Assembly: GCA_016191525.1 (NCBI GenBank)
Contig: JACPOK010000016.1
Coordinates: 310,001 to 374,000, forward strand
Direction of reading: 5' to 3'
Source of the DNA: Burkholderiales bacterium
GTDB taxonomy: Bacteria; Pseudomonadota; Gammaproteobacteria; Burkholderiales; Burkholderiaceae_C
DNA length: 64,000 nt
Part shown: positions 52,636 to 60,473 of the stretch, one piece after another
Layout: each line of letters starts with the position of its first letter
Numbering within the stretch: position 1 is the stretch's first letter
Notes under the pieces: model-generated
The model's input: the letters and a program-made list of their open reading frames with translations, nothing else
The model's database searches: none
What the model was told of the DNA's origin: nothing
Program-made: the position numbers and the translations under genes

Positions 52636-53930
52636 GCCGTGGCCTCCGCGGGCTGCAACGCCTTCACCAGCAGTTGCCGCGCCACGCCCTGGCCGGCCTT
52701 CAGGCCGTCTTCATGGAAGCCGTATCCCATCCAGGCACCGCAGAAATAGGTGTGCCTGCGCCCCTGCAGCTGGGACACCTGTGCCTGGGCCTGGACGGCT
52801 GCCAGGTCGAACACCGGATGCGCATAGTCGAATTCGCCCATGATCTGGTTACGTGGAATCTCCGCCAGCGGATTCAGCGACACCAGCACCGGCTGCCGCC
52901 ACGGCAGCGGCTGCAGGCGGTTCAGCAGGTAGTGCAGGCAGACCTGCGTGTCCGCTGCCCCGGCGGGCCGCTCGTAGTTCCACGCGGCCCACGCCGCAGG
53001 GTTGGCCGGTAGCACAGAGGAGTCGGTGTGCAGCACCGCGCGATTGGGCTGGTAGCGGATCGCGCCCAGCACTTCGCGCTCGTGTGCGTCCGGCTCGTGC
53101 AGCAGCGCCAGCGCCTGGTCGGAATGGGTGGCCAGCACCACCTTGTCGAAGCGCTCGCTGCCCTGGCCGGTGACGATCTCCACGCCGCCCTCATCGCGCA
53201 GCACCCGGCGCACCGGCGTGTTCAGCCGCTTGTCGGCGATGCGGCCGACGATGGCATCCACATAGTTGCGCGCGCCGCCCGCCACCGTCCACCATTGCGG
53301 GCGGTCAGCCACCTGCAGCAGGCCGTGGTTGTGGCAAAAACGGATCATGGTGCTGACCGGGAAGCGCAGCATCTGGTCGGTGGGACAGCTCCAGATGCAG
53401 CCGATCATCGGCAGGAAGTACCAGTCGCGGAATTCGGCGCTGAAGCCGTTGGCGTCCAGGAACTCGCCCAGCGGCTGGGCCATCTGCTCGTCATGCCCCG
53501 CCTCGGCGATGCGCGTGGCCATCGCGTTGAACCGCATCAGGTCGCGCAGCATGCGCCAGAAGCGCGGGCGCAGCAGGTTGGCACGCTGCGCGAACACGGA
53601 GGACAGCGAGGTGCCGCTCCACTCCAGGGCGCCCGGCCCGAAGGCGCCCGGCACCTTGACCGAAAACGACATGTCCGAAGGCGCCGTGGCGATGCCCAGT
53701 GTCTTGAACAGCGCGATCAGCTGCGGGTAGGTGCGTTCGTTATAGACCAGGAAGCCGGTGTCCACGCCGTGCGTGACTGGCACGCCCGCCACCGGCAGCG
53801 TCACGTCCACCGTGTGCGTGTGGCCGCCCCACCAGGAGCCGGCTTCATAGAGGGTGATGTCCGCCCGCCCGGCCAGTGTGTGCGCCACCGCGAGGCCGGA
53901 GATGCCCGAGCCGACGATGGCGACCCTCAT
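52632..53930 (-). CDS. FAD-dependent amine-oxidase-type oxidoreductase
   Basis: 432 residues. FAD site VAIVGSGISGLAVAHTLAG, then HTHTVDVTLPVAGVPVTHGV with DTGFLVYNERTYP. C-terminal YFCGAWMGYGFHEDGLKAG closes the FAD domain. It resembles phytoene-desaturase/protoporphyrinogen-oxidase-like enzymes; in the same operon type it has been proposed as a fatty-acid desaturase. First gene of a seven-gene operon; its promoter lies in the 304-base region upstream. Confidence 0.9.
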   Translation of the reverse strand: MRVAIVGSGISGLAVAHTLAGRADITLYEAGSWWGGHTHTVDVTLPVAGVPVTHGVDTGFLVYNERTYPQLIALFKTLGIATAPSDMSFSVKVPGAFGPGALEWSGTSLSSVFAQRANLLRPRFWRMLRDLMRFNAMATRIAEAGHDEQMAQPLGEFLDANGFSAEFRDWYFLPMIGCIWSCPTDQMLRFPVSTMIRFCHNHGLLQVADRPQWWTVAGGARNYVDAIVGRIADKRLNTPVRRVLRDEGGVEIVTGQGSERFDKVVLATHSDQALALLHEPDAHEREVLGAIRYQPNRAVLHTDSSVLPANPAAWAAWNYERPAGAADTQVCLHYLLNRLQPLPWRQPVLVSLNPLAEIPRNQIMGEFDYAHPVFDLAAVQAQAQVSQLQGRRHTYFCGAWMGYGFHEDGLKAGQGVARQLLVKALQPAEATA

Positions 53931-53983
53931 GCGGGGCTACCGGCGGCGGGGGAGAATAAAAATGCTGCGAAGCGCCCCTGGAC

Positions 53984-54013
53984 GAAGGAGGGAGGGAGGG
54001 AGGAGGAGAAGAG
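53984..54013 (+). promoter_or_regulatory. 30-base purine tract with G-quadruplex potential
   Basis: Only A and G from 53984 to 54013, with three GGG runs spaced by single A (53990-54000) and flanking GG pairs, enough for a two- or three-tier quadruplex. It lies 54-83 bases before the FAD gene start; on that mRNA it appears as a CCTCCC tract. Confidence 0.45.
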
Positions 54014-54191
54014 TCGCCCCGGGATTGCAGCCGGACTGACTTCGTCCGGCCGGCTTCGCAGCAATAACTGAATTCCTGACATGGCTGGCCATGCCCTTTC
54101 ATAGACGCGCACCACTGCATGGCAGTTCCCCGCCAAGCGGGCCGCCAGCTGGTAAATTTTTGTGAATACGGCGCTCATGCAAATGGTCTGT

Positions 54192-54220
54192 ACTGATCGG
54201 TCACATTATGACCGATCAGT
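54192..54220. promoter_or_regulatory. 12-bp perfect inverted repeat, putative operator
   Basis: ACTGATCGGTCA (54192-54203) and TGACCGATCAGT (54209-54220), spacer CATTA. Each arm contains a further near-dyad TGA-N4-TCA. It lies 14 bases beyond the glutathione peroxidase stop and 262 bases before the lipid-operon start. On the minus strand no T-run follows, so it looks more like a regulator site than a terminator. Confidence 0.5.
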
Positions 54221-54234
54221 TTTCAGTCTGCAAG

Positions 54235-54795
54235 CTAATGCGCGGCCAGCTGTTTTTCGATCTCGCGCACCAGCGCGGCGTCATCCGGCGCCGTGAGGCT
54301 GCTGTAGCTGGCGATTACGGCGCCATTTCGGCCCACCAGGTACTTGTGGAAGTTCCACATCGGCGCCTGGCCGGTCTTCTGGGCGAGTTCGCGGAACAGC
54401 GGGTTGGCGTCCTTGCCGCGCACGCTGCTCTTGCCGAACATCGGGAATTTCACGCCGAAGGTGTTTTCGCAGAAGTCGGCGATGTCCTTGTTGCTTTCCT
54501 TTTCCTGGGCGAAGTCGTTGGAGGGAAAGCCCAGCACCACCAGTCCCCGGTCCTTGTATTGCCCGTACAGCGCCTCCAGCCCCTTGTACTGGGGCGTGAA
54601 GCCGCAATAGCTGGCGGTGTTCACCACCAGTGCCACCTTGCCCGCGTACTGGCACAGGGACTGCGGCTTTTCATCCTGCAGGCGGGGAAAGGTGTGGCGC
54701 AGCGCCGGGGCGCAGGGCGCCGCGTCGGCCGCGAGGGTGCTGGCGCAGGCCGACCAGGCCAGCAAGGCGCAAATGAGGCGAAAAGTGTTCAGCAT
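54235..54795 (-). CDS. Glutathione peroxidase family protein, exported
   Basis: 186 residues with a ~23-residue signal peptide (MLNTFRLICALLAWSACAS). Peroxidatic Cys64 in VVNTASYCGFTPQY, and MWNFHKYLV with the active-site Trp. The usual FPxNQF appears as FPSNDF, i.e. Asp where Gln is common. It reduces lipid or hydrogen peroxide with thioredoxin or glutathione. Start chosen by AAGGA eight bases upstream of the ATG at 54795. Lies upstream of the lipid operon on the same strand. Confidence 0.9.
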   Translation of the reverse strand: MLNTFRLICALLAWSACASTLAADAAPCAPALRHTFPRLQDEKPQSLCQYAGKVALVVNTASYCGFTPQYKGLEALYGQYKDRGLVVLGFPSNDFAQEKESNKDIADFCENTFGVKFPMFGKSSVRGKDANPLFRELAQKTGQAPMWNFHKYLVGRNGAVIASYSSLTAPDDAALVREIEKQLAAH

Positions 54796-54952
54796 GGTGC
54801 AAGTCCTTGCCATCAGTACGCGCCGGATCGCGTTTTGGAGCCGGCCGCGGCATCCGCCCGGCCGCGGCCCGCGTAAAGTCCGGGACTGCCGCCGATTTGT
54901 AAAGCAGTTTTAACACGACCGCTTAAAATGTGGGCAGTCAAGAAAGAACGCC

Positions 54953-55819
54953 ATGCTCTACCCTGAACTGTTCAAGCAACTGGAGTCCGTCCGCTGGGAC
55001 ATGGACAAGGACATCCCGTGGGCCCAGTTCGACGGCGCCCGCCTTTCCGACGAGCAGGCCCAGACCATCAAGATGAACGCCATCACCGAGTGGTCGGCGC
55101 TGCCGGCCACCGAGATGTTCCTGCGCGACAACAAGGACGACAGCGACTTTTCCGCCTTCATGTCGATCTGGTTCTTCGAGGAGCAGAAGCACTCCTTGGT
55201 GTTGATGGAATACCTGAAGCGTTTCCGCCCCGAGCTGGCCCCCACCGAGGCCGAGCTGCACGAAGTTCGCTTCGAGTTCGAGCCGGCGCCGGCGCTGGAA
55301 ACGCTGATGCTGCATTTCTGCGGCGAGATCCGGCTGAACCACTGGTACCGCCGCGCCAGCGAATGGCACACCGAGCCGGTGATCAAGCACATCTACACCA
55401 CGCTCAGCCAGGACGAGGCGCGCCACGGAGGTGCCTACCTGCGCTACATGAAGCGCGCGATCAACAACTTCGGCAACGAGGCCAAGGCCGCCTTCACCAA
55501 GGTAGGCGTGCTGATGGCCAGCGCCCGCCGCACCGCGCAGGCGCTGCACCCGACCAACCTGCACGTGAACAAGGCGCTGTTCCCGCGCGACACCATCCAG
55601 AGCCGCCTGCCCAATCCGGAATGGCTGGAACACTGGCTGGACACGCAGATCAACTTCGACGCGGTTTGGGAAAGCAAGGTCATCGAACGCATCCTGCACA
55701 ACATGAGCCTGCTGATGGACCGCAGCTTCAGCACGGTGCAGGAACTCAATCGCTACCGCAAGGAACTGGCCGCGCTGCTGGCCAGCGGCGGCACCGGCCC
55801 GGCGCCCCGCGCGGCGTGA
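54953..55819 (+). CDS. Ferritin-like diiron protein, acyl-ACP-desaturase-like
   Basis: 288 residues, helical. Two diiron half-sites are visible: Glu in ITEWSALPATEM with FFEEQKHSLVLMEYL (EExxH, residues ~76-80), and Glu in HFCGEIRLNHWY with LSQDEARHGGAYL (DExRH, residues ~150). This is the layout of plant-type soluble acyl-ACP desaturases and related R2-like oxidases. Substrate unknown, but the neighbouring lipid operon and a coupled LPS gene suggest a fatty-acyl substrate. The stop overlaps the next gene's start by GTGA. Confidence 0.85.
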   Translation: MLYPELFKQLESVRWDMDKDIPWAQFDGARLSDEQAQTIKMNAITEWSALPATEMFLRDNKDDSDFSAFMSIWFFEEQKHSLVLMEYLKRFRPELAPTEAELHEVRFEFEPAPALETLMLHFCGEIRLNHWYRRASEWHTEPVIKHIYTTLSQDEARHGGAYLRYMKRAINNFGNEAKAAFTKVGVLMASARRTAQALHPTNLHVNKALFPRDTIQSRLPNPEWLEHWLDTQINFDAVWESKVIERILHNMSLLMDRSFSTVQELNRYRKELAALLASGGTGPAPRAA

Positions 55820-56328
55820 GCAAGCCGGCGGCCGAAGCAGGCCTGCACCAGGCGCCGGCCTTCCTTTCGAAGATCGTGGCACGGGCCGATGCGGCCCGGC
55901 GCGTGGCCGCGCTGCCCCAGCCCGTGGTCTTCACCAACGGCGTTTTCGACGTGCTGCATCGCGGCCACGCCACCTACCTCGCGCAGGCGCGCGCGCTGGG
56001 TGCCAGCCTGGTGGTGGCGCTGAACACCGACGCCTCCGCCCGGCGGCTGGGCAAGGGCGCCGGCCGGCCGCTGAACAACGAGCAGGACCGCGCCGCCCTG
56101 CTGGCGGCGCTGGAATCGGTCAGCCTGGTGACCTGGTTCAGCGAAGACACGCCGCTGGAGATCGTCACCGAGCTGCGGCCTGCCGTGCTGGTCAAGGGTG
56201 GCGACTACGACATGAGCCGGCTGGCCGAAGCCCGGTTCGTGCAGGACAGCGGGGGCCAGGCGCTGGCCATCCCGTTCGTGGACGGCTACTCCACCACCGC
56301 GCTGGTGGAGCGCATCAGGCAGGGCTAG
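55816..56328 (+). CDS. rfaE2: D-glycero-beta-D-manno-heptose 1-phosphate adenylyltransferase
   Basis: Makes ADP-heptose for the LPS core, 170 residues, the stand-alone HldE C-domain. Nucleotidyltransferase motif VFTNGVFDVLHRGHATYLAQA with HxGH-like HRGH, VALNTDASARRLGKG, RAALLAALESV and LVKGGDYDM. GTG start overlaps the diiron gene stop (GTGA). Its stop overlaps the convergent hypothetical gene. Confidence 0.94.
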   Translation: MSKPAAEAGLHQAPAFLSKIVARADAARRVAALPQPVVFTNGVFDVLHRGHATYLAQARALGASLVVALNTDASARRLGKGAGRPLNNEQDRAALLAALESVSLVTWFSEDTPLEIVTELRPAVLVKGGDYDMSRLAEARFVQDSGGQALAIPFVDGYSTTALVERIRQG

Positions 56329-56690
56329 AAAAGAAAGAGCGTGGCCGCGCAGCCGGCGGCGAATGCGCAGGTCAGCACCACGGCCCAAGCCAGGCGGGCC
56401 TCATCGCCGGCGGGTTGCACATGCCCAGAGGGATGCGAATTGCGCAGCACTTCCAGCGCCTTGTCGGCGGTGGCGCCGTCCAGCAGGCAGGCAATCGCCT
56501 TCACCAGTTCCTGCGGCGCCCGGGCGATGATCAGATCGCTCACCCAGCCATGCAGCGAAGCCAGCCGCTCGTGCGGTGGCAGGCTCAGCACATGCTCCAG
56601 CCGCGAGCGCATGGCGCGGTCTTCGCAGGCCGCCCGCAGCATCGTGATGAAGCTGTCGATCTGCCCGACATTGAGTGGGTTGGCGTGCAT
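56325..56690 (-). CDS. Hypothetical tail-anchored membrane protein
   Basis: 121 residues: a soluble helical part (~1-95, LNVGQIDSFITMLRAACED) and one C-terminal TM helix (LAWAVVLTCAFAAGCAATLF), so probably anchored by the tail with the bulk in the cytosol. No recognised domain. It follows the rhombosortase-like gene on the same strand 73 bases later and could be a partner or substrate (speculative). The start is the first ATG giving a plausible N-terminus, without a strong Shine-Dalgarno. Confidence 0.65.
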   Translation of the reverse strand: MHANPLNVGQIDSFITMLRAACEDRAMRSRLEHVLSLPPHERLASLHGWVSDLIIARAPQELVKAIACLLDGATADKALEVLRNSHPSGHVQPAGDEARLAWAVVLTCAFAAGCAATLFLF

Positions 56691-56763
56691 GGGAGCCGCG
56701 ATTACATCGCGCGCGAACCAGCCTTTCAAGCGGCGCGCGCCACAAAACCCGGCGGACCGTGCG

Positions 56764-57342
56764 CTAGTTCTCGCTTGCTGCCGTGCACAGCAGGCCGCAG
56801 GCGGCGCCCGCGACGGCTCCGGCCAGGTGCGCGGCATAAACCACGTTGCCGCCCCAGCCCGGGTCGAACGCCACCGGCTGCAGCCACGCGCCTTCGGCAA
56901 GCAGCTTGATCCCCACGCCGCAGAACAGCGCGAACGACAGGGGCTTGTGCGAGCCGCGCAGCGCCAGCCGCGCCCACAGCACCATCGCGGCGGCATGCAC
57001 CACGCCGCCCAACCCGCCGTAGCGCGCGACTTCGGGCCAGAGCAGCAGCGCCAGTGTTGTGGCCGGCCATGCGACGAGAAGCGCAACAGCGGCATGCCGA
57101 CCCGCGCCAAGCCAGGTGCCCAGCACCGCCAGTGCGGCCAGGGCCAGCAGGTTGCCGGCCAGGCTGCCGGCCGAGGCATGCACCCAGGCAGAGGTCCAGA
57201 GCGTCCAGGGCCGCAGCACCCAGCCGACGGCATCCCATTCCAGCGCCTGTGCGCTGCGCCCGGCCACGCCCGCCAGCAGCGCGCCCAAGCCAATCAGCGC
57301 GCACACGCCGGCCCAGGCACGGGACGGGACGCGTTTGCGCAT
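56764..57342 (-). CDS. Rhomboid/rhombosortase-like membrane protein lacking the catalytic serine
   Basis: 192 residues with six TM helices, the size and layout of rhombosortases. The rhomboid Ser motif normally reads GLSGxxHG; here YGGLGGVVHAA has Gly in the serine position, while the His of the last helix (VYAAHLAGAVAG) is kept. So the fold is present but peptidase activity is doubtful. Overlaps the RND permease stop as ATGA, hence co-translated with the efflux pump. Confidence 0.8.
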   Translation of the reverse strand: MRKRVPSRAWAGVCALIGLGALLAGVAGRSAQALEWDAVGWVLRPWTLWTSAWVHASAGSLAGNLLALAALAVLGTWLGAGRHAAVALLVAWPATTLALLLWPEVARYGGLGGVVHAAAMVLWARLALRGSHKPLSFALFCGVGIKLLAEGAWLQPVAFDPGWGGNVVYAAHLAGAVAGAACGLLCTAASEN

Positions 57343-60300
57343 CAGGCCTTCGCCGGCGGCTCGGCGGCCGCGCCGCCGGCAGGTGCCACCGGCAAGGGCT
57401 TGCGCCGCAGCCGCGCCGCGGTGCGCTTGATGAAGTGCTCCAGGTCGTCCAGCCAGATGAACACCACCGGCACCACCAGCAGGCTGAGCACCGTGGAGGT
57501 GATCAGCCCGCCGATCACCGCCACCGCCATCGGCGAGCGGAAGCTCGGGTCCGCCGTGCCAAGGCCGATGGCGATGGGCAACATGCCCGCGCCCATGGCG
57601 ATGGTGGTCATGATGATGGGCCGGGCGCGCTTGTGGCAGGCGTCCAGCAACGCGTCAAAGCGCGACAGCCCCTGGTCGCGCCGCGCCACGATGGCGTATT
57701 CCACCAGCAGGATGGAGTTCTTGGTGGCCACCCCCATCAGCATGATCAGGCCGATCAGCGACGGCATCGAAAAGCTTTTCTGCGCGATCAACAGGCCCAC
57801 GAACGCGCCGCCCAGCGAGAGCGGCAGCGCGGCAAGAATCGTCACCGGGTGCAGGAAGTCCTTGAACAGCAGCACCAGCACGATGTAGATGCACAGCACG
57901 CCGGTCAGCATGGCCAGGCCGAAGCTGGCGAACAACTCGCCCATCACTTCCGCATCGCCCACCTCGATCACCTTCACGCCGGCCGGCAGGTTCTTGACGG
58001 AGGGCAGTTCCTGCGCGGCGGCCGCCACGTCGCCCAGCGGCAGGCCCGACAGCTCGATCTCGAAGTTGACGTTGCGCTGCCGGTCATAGCGGTCGATCAC
58101 CGCCGGCCCGCCCGCGATTTCCAGCGTGGCGACCTGGCCCAGCATCACCGGCCCGCGCGTACCCGGCACCGCCAGGCGCTCCAGCACCGACAGGTCCTTG
58201 CGCGCGTCCTCCTGCAGCCGCACCAGGATGGGCACCTGCCGCTGCGACAGGTTCAGCTTGGGCAGGGCAATGTCGTAATCGCCCGCGGTGGCGATGCGCA
58301 GTGTCTCGCCGATGGCTGCGCTGGTCACCCCGAGGTCGGCGGCCCTGGCGAAATCAGGCCGCACCGCGATCTCGGGGCGAATCAGGCTGGCGGTGGAGGC
58401 CACGCTGCCCAGGCCGGGAATGGTGCGCAGGTCTTTTTCCACGGCCAGCGCCGCCGCCTGCAGCGCCTGCGGGTCTTCGCCCGTCAGCACCAGGATGTAT
58501 TTCTCGCCCGAGCCGCCCAGGCCCACCTTGCTGCGCACGCCGGGCAGGGGCTCCAGCGCGGCGCGGATCTGATTTTCGATGCCCTGCTTGCGCGGCCGGT
58601 CGCCGCGGTCGGCCAGCAGGATGGTGAGCGTGGCCTTGCGCACCTCTGCGGCGCCGGAGGGCGCGAACGGGTCGCCGCCCGCGCTGCCGCCGCCGATGGT
58701 GGTGTACACGCTCTTCACGTGCGCCACCCTGGCGATCATCAGCCGCGCCTGCTCGGCCACGGCCTGCGTCTGCGCCAGCGTGGAGCCGGGCGCCAGTTCG
58801 AGGTAGACCTGCGTCTGCGAGTTGTCGTCCGGCGGGATGAAGCCGGTGGGCAGCAGCGGGATCAGCGCCACCGAGCCAAAGAAAAACAGCGTGGACAACA
58901 CCATGGTTGCGACCCGGTGCTTCATGCTCCAGCCAACGCAGCGCAGGTAGATCTGCAGCCAGCGCGGGTCCTTGTGCGCGGTGACGATGGGCTTGAGCAG
59001 GTAGGCCGCCATCATGGGCGTGAGCACCCGCGCCACCAGCAGCGACGCGGCCACCGCCAGCGAAGCAGTCCAGCCGAACTGCTTGAAGAACTTGCCGGCC
59101 ACGCCGCTCATGAACGCCGTGGGCAGGAACACCGCGATCAGCGTGAAAGTGGTGGCGATCACGGCCAGCCCGATCTCATCGGCCGCCTCCATCGCCGCCT
59201 GGTAGGGGGTCTTGCCCATGCGCAGGTGGCGCACGATGTTCTCCACCTCCACGATGGCGTCGTCCACCAGGATGCCCACCACCAGCGACAAGGCCAGCAG
59301 CGTGACCACGTTGACCGAGAAGCCCAGCAGGTACATGCCCACGAACGCCGGGATCACCGACATCGGCAGCGCGACGGCCGAGACGAAAGTCGCGCGCCAG
59401 TCGCGCAGGAACAGCCACACCACCAGCACCGCCAGGATGGCGCCTTCATAGAGCAGGTGCAGCGAGCCGTGGTATTCCTCCTCGACCGGCGTCACGAAGT
59501 CGAAGGCCTGGGTGAGCTCCAGGTCGGGGTGTTGCAGCTTCAGTTCGGCCAGCGCCTTCTGGATCGCCGCGCCCACAGTCACTTCGCTTTCGCCGCGGCT
59601 TCGCGAGACTTCGAACCCCACCACCGGCTTGCCGTTGAGCAGCGCCGCGGCGCGCGGCTCGGCCGTGGTGTCGCTCACCGTGGCGACCTGGTCCAGCCGC
59701 AGGTGGCGGCCGTCGGCCAGGCCGATGTCCAGCGCGCCGATTTCCTGCGCGGTCTTCACCGTGGCCAGTGTGCGCACGGGCTGCTCGCCGCCGCCGATGT
59801 CGGTGCGCCCGCCGGCGCTCTCGGTCTGCACCTGGCGCAGCTGGCGCGAGATGTCGGACGCGGTGGCGCCCAGCGCCTGCAGCTTCGAGGGATCCAGCGC
59901 CACGCGGATCTCGCGGGTCACGCCGCCTACCCGGTTCACTGCGCCGACGCCGCGCACCGCCAGCAGCTTGCGCGAGATGTCGTTGTCGACAAACCAGGAC
60001 AGCGCCTCCTCGTCCATCCGCTGCGAGCGCACGGTGAACGCCAGCACCGGCTGGCTGGCCAGGTCCATCTTGGTGACGATGGGTTCGCGGACGTCGCCCG
60101 GCAACTCGCTGCGCACCCGCGCCACGGCGGAGCGCACGTCGTCCACCGCTTCCTGCACCGGCTTTTCGAGCCGGAATTCGGCGGTGATGGTCACCGCCCC
60201 GTCCTGCACCTTGGTGTAGATGTGCTTGAGGCCCTGCAGCGTGGCCAGCGCGTTCTCGATCTTGCGCGCCACGTCGGTCTCCAGCTGGCCGGGCGCCGCG

Positions 60301-60461
60301 CCCGGCAGCGCCGCGGTCACCATCACCGTGGGCAGGTCGATGTCGGGGAAGTTCTGCACCTTCATCGCGTTGAACGACAGCACACCCGCGAAGGTGAGCA
60401 GCACGAACAGCATCACCGCGGGAATGGGGTTCTTGATCGACCAGGAGGAGACGTTCATCAT
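57342..60461 (-). CDS. RND-family multidrug efflux permease (HAE1/MdtBC-like)
   Basis: Inner-membrane proton-driven pump, 1039 residues, 12 TM helices. Starts MMNVSSWSIKNPIPAVML; proton-relay Asp pair in GILVDDAIVEVENI (TM4) and Lys in GVATKNSILLVEYA (TM10); two large periplasmic loops after TM1 and TM7. Forms a tripartite complex with the adaptor and outer-membrane genes upstream. Substrate unknown. Confidence 0.95.
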   Translation of the reverse strand: MMNVSSWSIKNPIPAVMLFVLLTFAGVLSFNAMKVQNFPDIDLPTVMVTAALPGAAPGQLETDVARKIENALATLQGLKHIYTKVQDGAVTITAEFRLEKPVQEAVDDVRSAVARVRSELPGDVREPIVTKMDLASQPVLAFTVRSQRMDEEALSWFVDNDISRKLLAVRGVGAVNRVGGVTREIRVALDPSKLQALGATASDISRQLRQVQTESAGGRTDIGGGEQPVRTLATVKTAQEIGALDIGLADGRHLRLDQVATVSDTTAEPRAAALLNGKPVVGFEVSRSRGESEVTVGAAIQKALAELKLQHPDLELTQAFDFVTPVEEEYHGSLHLLYEGAILAVLVVWLFLRDWRATFVSAVALPMSVIPAFVGMYLLGFSVNVVTLLALSLVVGILVDDAIVEVENIVRHLRMGKTPYQAAMEAADEIGLAVIATTFTLIAVFLPTAFMSGVAGKFFKQFGWTASLAVAASLLVARVLTPMMAAYLLKPIVTAHKDPRWLQIYLRCVGWSMKHRVATMVLSTLFFFGSVALIPLLPTGFIPPDDNSQTQVYLELAPGSTLAQTQAVAEQARLMIARVAHVKSVYTTIGGGSAGGDPFAPSGAAEVRKATLTILLADRGDRPRKQGIENQIRAALEPLPGVRSKVGLGGSGEKYILVLTGEDPQALQAAALAVEKDLRTIPGLGSVASTASLIRPEIAVRPDFARAADLGVTSAAIGETLRIATAGDYDIALPKLNLSQRQVPILVRLQEDARKDLSVLERLAVPGTRGPVMLGQVATLEIAGGPAVIDRYDRQRNVNFEIELSGLPLGDVAAAAQELPSVKNLPAGVKVIEVGDAEVMGELFASFGLAMLTGVLCIYIVLVLLFKDFLHPVTILAALPLSLGGAFVGLLIAQKSFSMPSLIGLIMLMGVATKNSILLVEYAIVARRDQGLSRFDALLDACHKRARPIIMTTIAMGAGMLPIAIGLGTADPSFRSPMAVAVIGGLITSTVLSLLVVPVVFIWLDDLEHFIKRTAARLRRKPLPVAPAGGAAAEPPAKA

Positions 60462-60473
60462 TGCGGACGCTCC

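Larger units (their letters stand above)
53931..54234. other. Gene-free region upstream of the lipid operon
   Basis: 304 bases with two notable elements: a 30-base pure purine tract (53984-54013, plus strand) and a 12-bp perfect inverted repeat (54192-54220). A short minus-strand frame (53927-54178) ending in ATGA overlap with the FAD gene has no family resemblance. The promoter of the lipid operon should lie here. Confidence 0.6.

Noticed and set aside
53927..54178. 83-codon minus-strand frame ending in ATGA overlap with the FAD gene
   Set aside because: The overlap is tempting, but there is no Shine-Dalgarno, the translation crosses the purine tract and palindrome-rich leader, and it resembles no family.
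53931..54234. ECF sigma/ChrR control of the lipid operon
   Set aside because: No sigma or anti-sigma gene is in the window and no TGATCC-N18-CGTA promoter was found in the right spacing.
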